Of a stretch of 5,555 bases of DNA, positions 5,405 to 5,555 are shown piece after piece. This DNA comes from an uncultured Gammaproteobacteria bacterium (GTDB taxonomy: Bacteria > Pseudomonadota > Gammaproteobacteria > Pseudomonadales > DT-91). The first letter of the stretch is position 1. The number at the start of each line of letters is the position of its first letter. The stretch covers positions 1 to 5,555 of the forward strand of contig CAKMZU010000242.1 of the NCBI GenBank assembly GCA_929200485.1. Reading direction: 5' to 3'. The notes under the pieces are model-generated. The model made no database searches and was not told where the DNA came from. It saw only the letters and a list, made by a program, of their open reading frames with translations. A program made the position numbers and the translations under genes.

Positions 5405-5555
5405 ATGGGTAACAAAAAGCTATTTCAGCTAATTATAACAACCAGTGCAATCATTCTTTTCACCGCTTGCTCAATGAGCCCCCACAAGAGTGAAAAGAAT
5501 GTCTTGAAGGACTTTGATTTTACCAAGGAATTTCAGGTGGTCACTGGGCATGACT
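5405..5555 (+). CDS. Lipoprotein N-terminus, probable membrane-bound lytic murein transglycosylase D (MltD), cut by window edge
   Basis: Fifty codons are visible before the window ends. The protein opens with a lipoprotein signal peptide: a basic start (MGNKK), a hydrophobic core (LFQLIITTSAIILF) and a lipobox ending FTAC, which puts the lipidated cysteine at residue 22. An in-frame TGA at 5396-5398 makes the ATG at 5405 the first possible start; the ribosome site is weak. The mature part seen (SMSPHKSEKN...VVTGHD) is too short to identify by motif. MltD is inferred from position, since mltD follows gloB on the same strand in E. coli and Pseudomonas, and MltD is a lipoprotein that cleaves peptidoglycan. 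The final GHD, followed by a codon starting with T, would fit the DLW..IR motif that opens the mature domain of many MltD proteins, but this cannot be confirmed here. Confidence 0.65.
   Translation, partial: MGNKKLFQLIITTSAIILFTACSMSPHKSEKNVLKDFDFTKEFQVVTGHD

Noticed and set aside
1..5555. tRNA, rRNA, CRISPR array, insertion sequence or defence/toxin system
   Set aside because: I looked on both strands and found no cloverleaf, spaced array, transposase or toxin-antitoxin pair. The genes are identifiable housekeeping or surface genes.

Overview
The window is a chromosomal housekeeping block from a gammaproteobacterium, probably a free-living one that makes type IV pili. Three things point there: the gene order lipoprotein(mltD-like)/gloB/yafS-type methyltransferase/rnhA/dnaQ, which is conserved in E. 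coli and Pseudomonas; clear protein matches to those families; and a FimL/ChpA-type type IV pilus regulator beside dnaQ. By eye the DNA is moderately AT-rich. I cannot name the genus.

Layout, left to right. Positions 1-653 (minus) hold the N-terminal 217 codons of a FimL-like pilus/chemosensory regulator that runs off the left edge. Positions 654-867 are intergenic, with three TTTGGTC repeats at exact 12-base spacing that lie partly inside a larger imperfect hairpin. Positions 868-1590 (minus) are dnaQ, the proofreading subunit of DNA polymerase III. Positions 1660-2982 (minus) encode a multi-pass membrane acyltransferase of the OafA type, which sits between dnaQ and rnhA where most relatives have nothing. 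Positions 2983-3180 are a spacer with a candidate promoter for the acyltransferase gene. Positions 3181-3633 (minus) are rnhA, whose stop codon lies inside a strong hairpin. Positions 3630-4403 (minus) are a YafS-like methyltransferase-fold protein that overlaps rnhA by four bases (ATGA). Positions 4404-4512 are a divergent promoter region. Positions 4513-5271 (plus) are gloB, glyoxalase II. Positions 5405-5555 (plus) are the first 50 codons of a lipoprotein, probably the membrane-bound lytic transglycosylase MltD.

How the genes fit together: the methyltransferase gene and rnhA form a translationally coupled pair transcribed away from gloB. RNase HI (RNA-DNA hybrid removal) and DnaQ (proofreading) both serve DNA replication. 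GloB finishes methylglyoxal detoxification. The acyltransferase most likely modifies a cell-surface glycan and looks like accessory cargo in an otherwise conserved block. I did not find a novel defence, mobile or RNA system. The points most worth a second look are the inserted acyltransferase gene, the spaced repeats upstream of the fimL-like gene, the hairpin over the rnhA stop codon, and the degenerate SAM-binding region of the methyltransferase-like protein.
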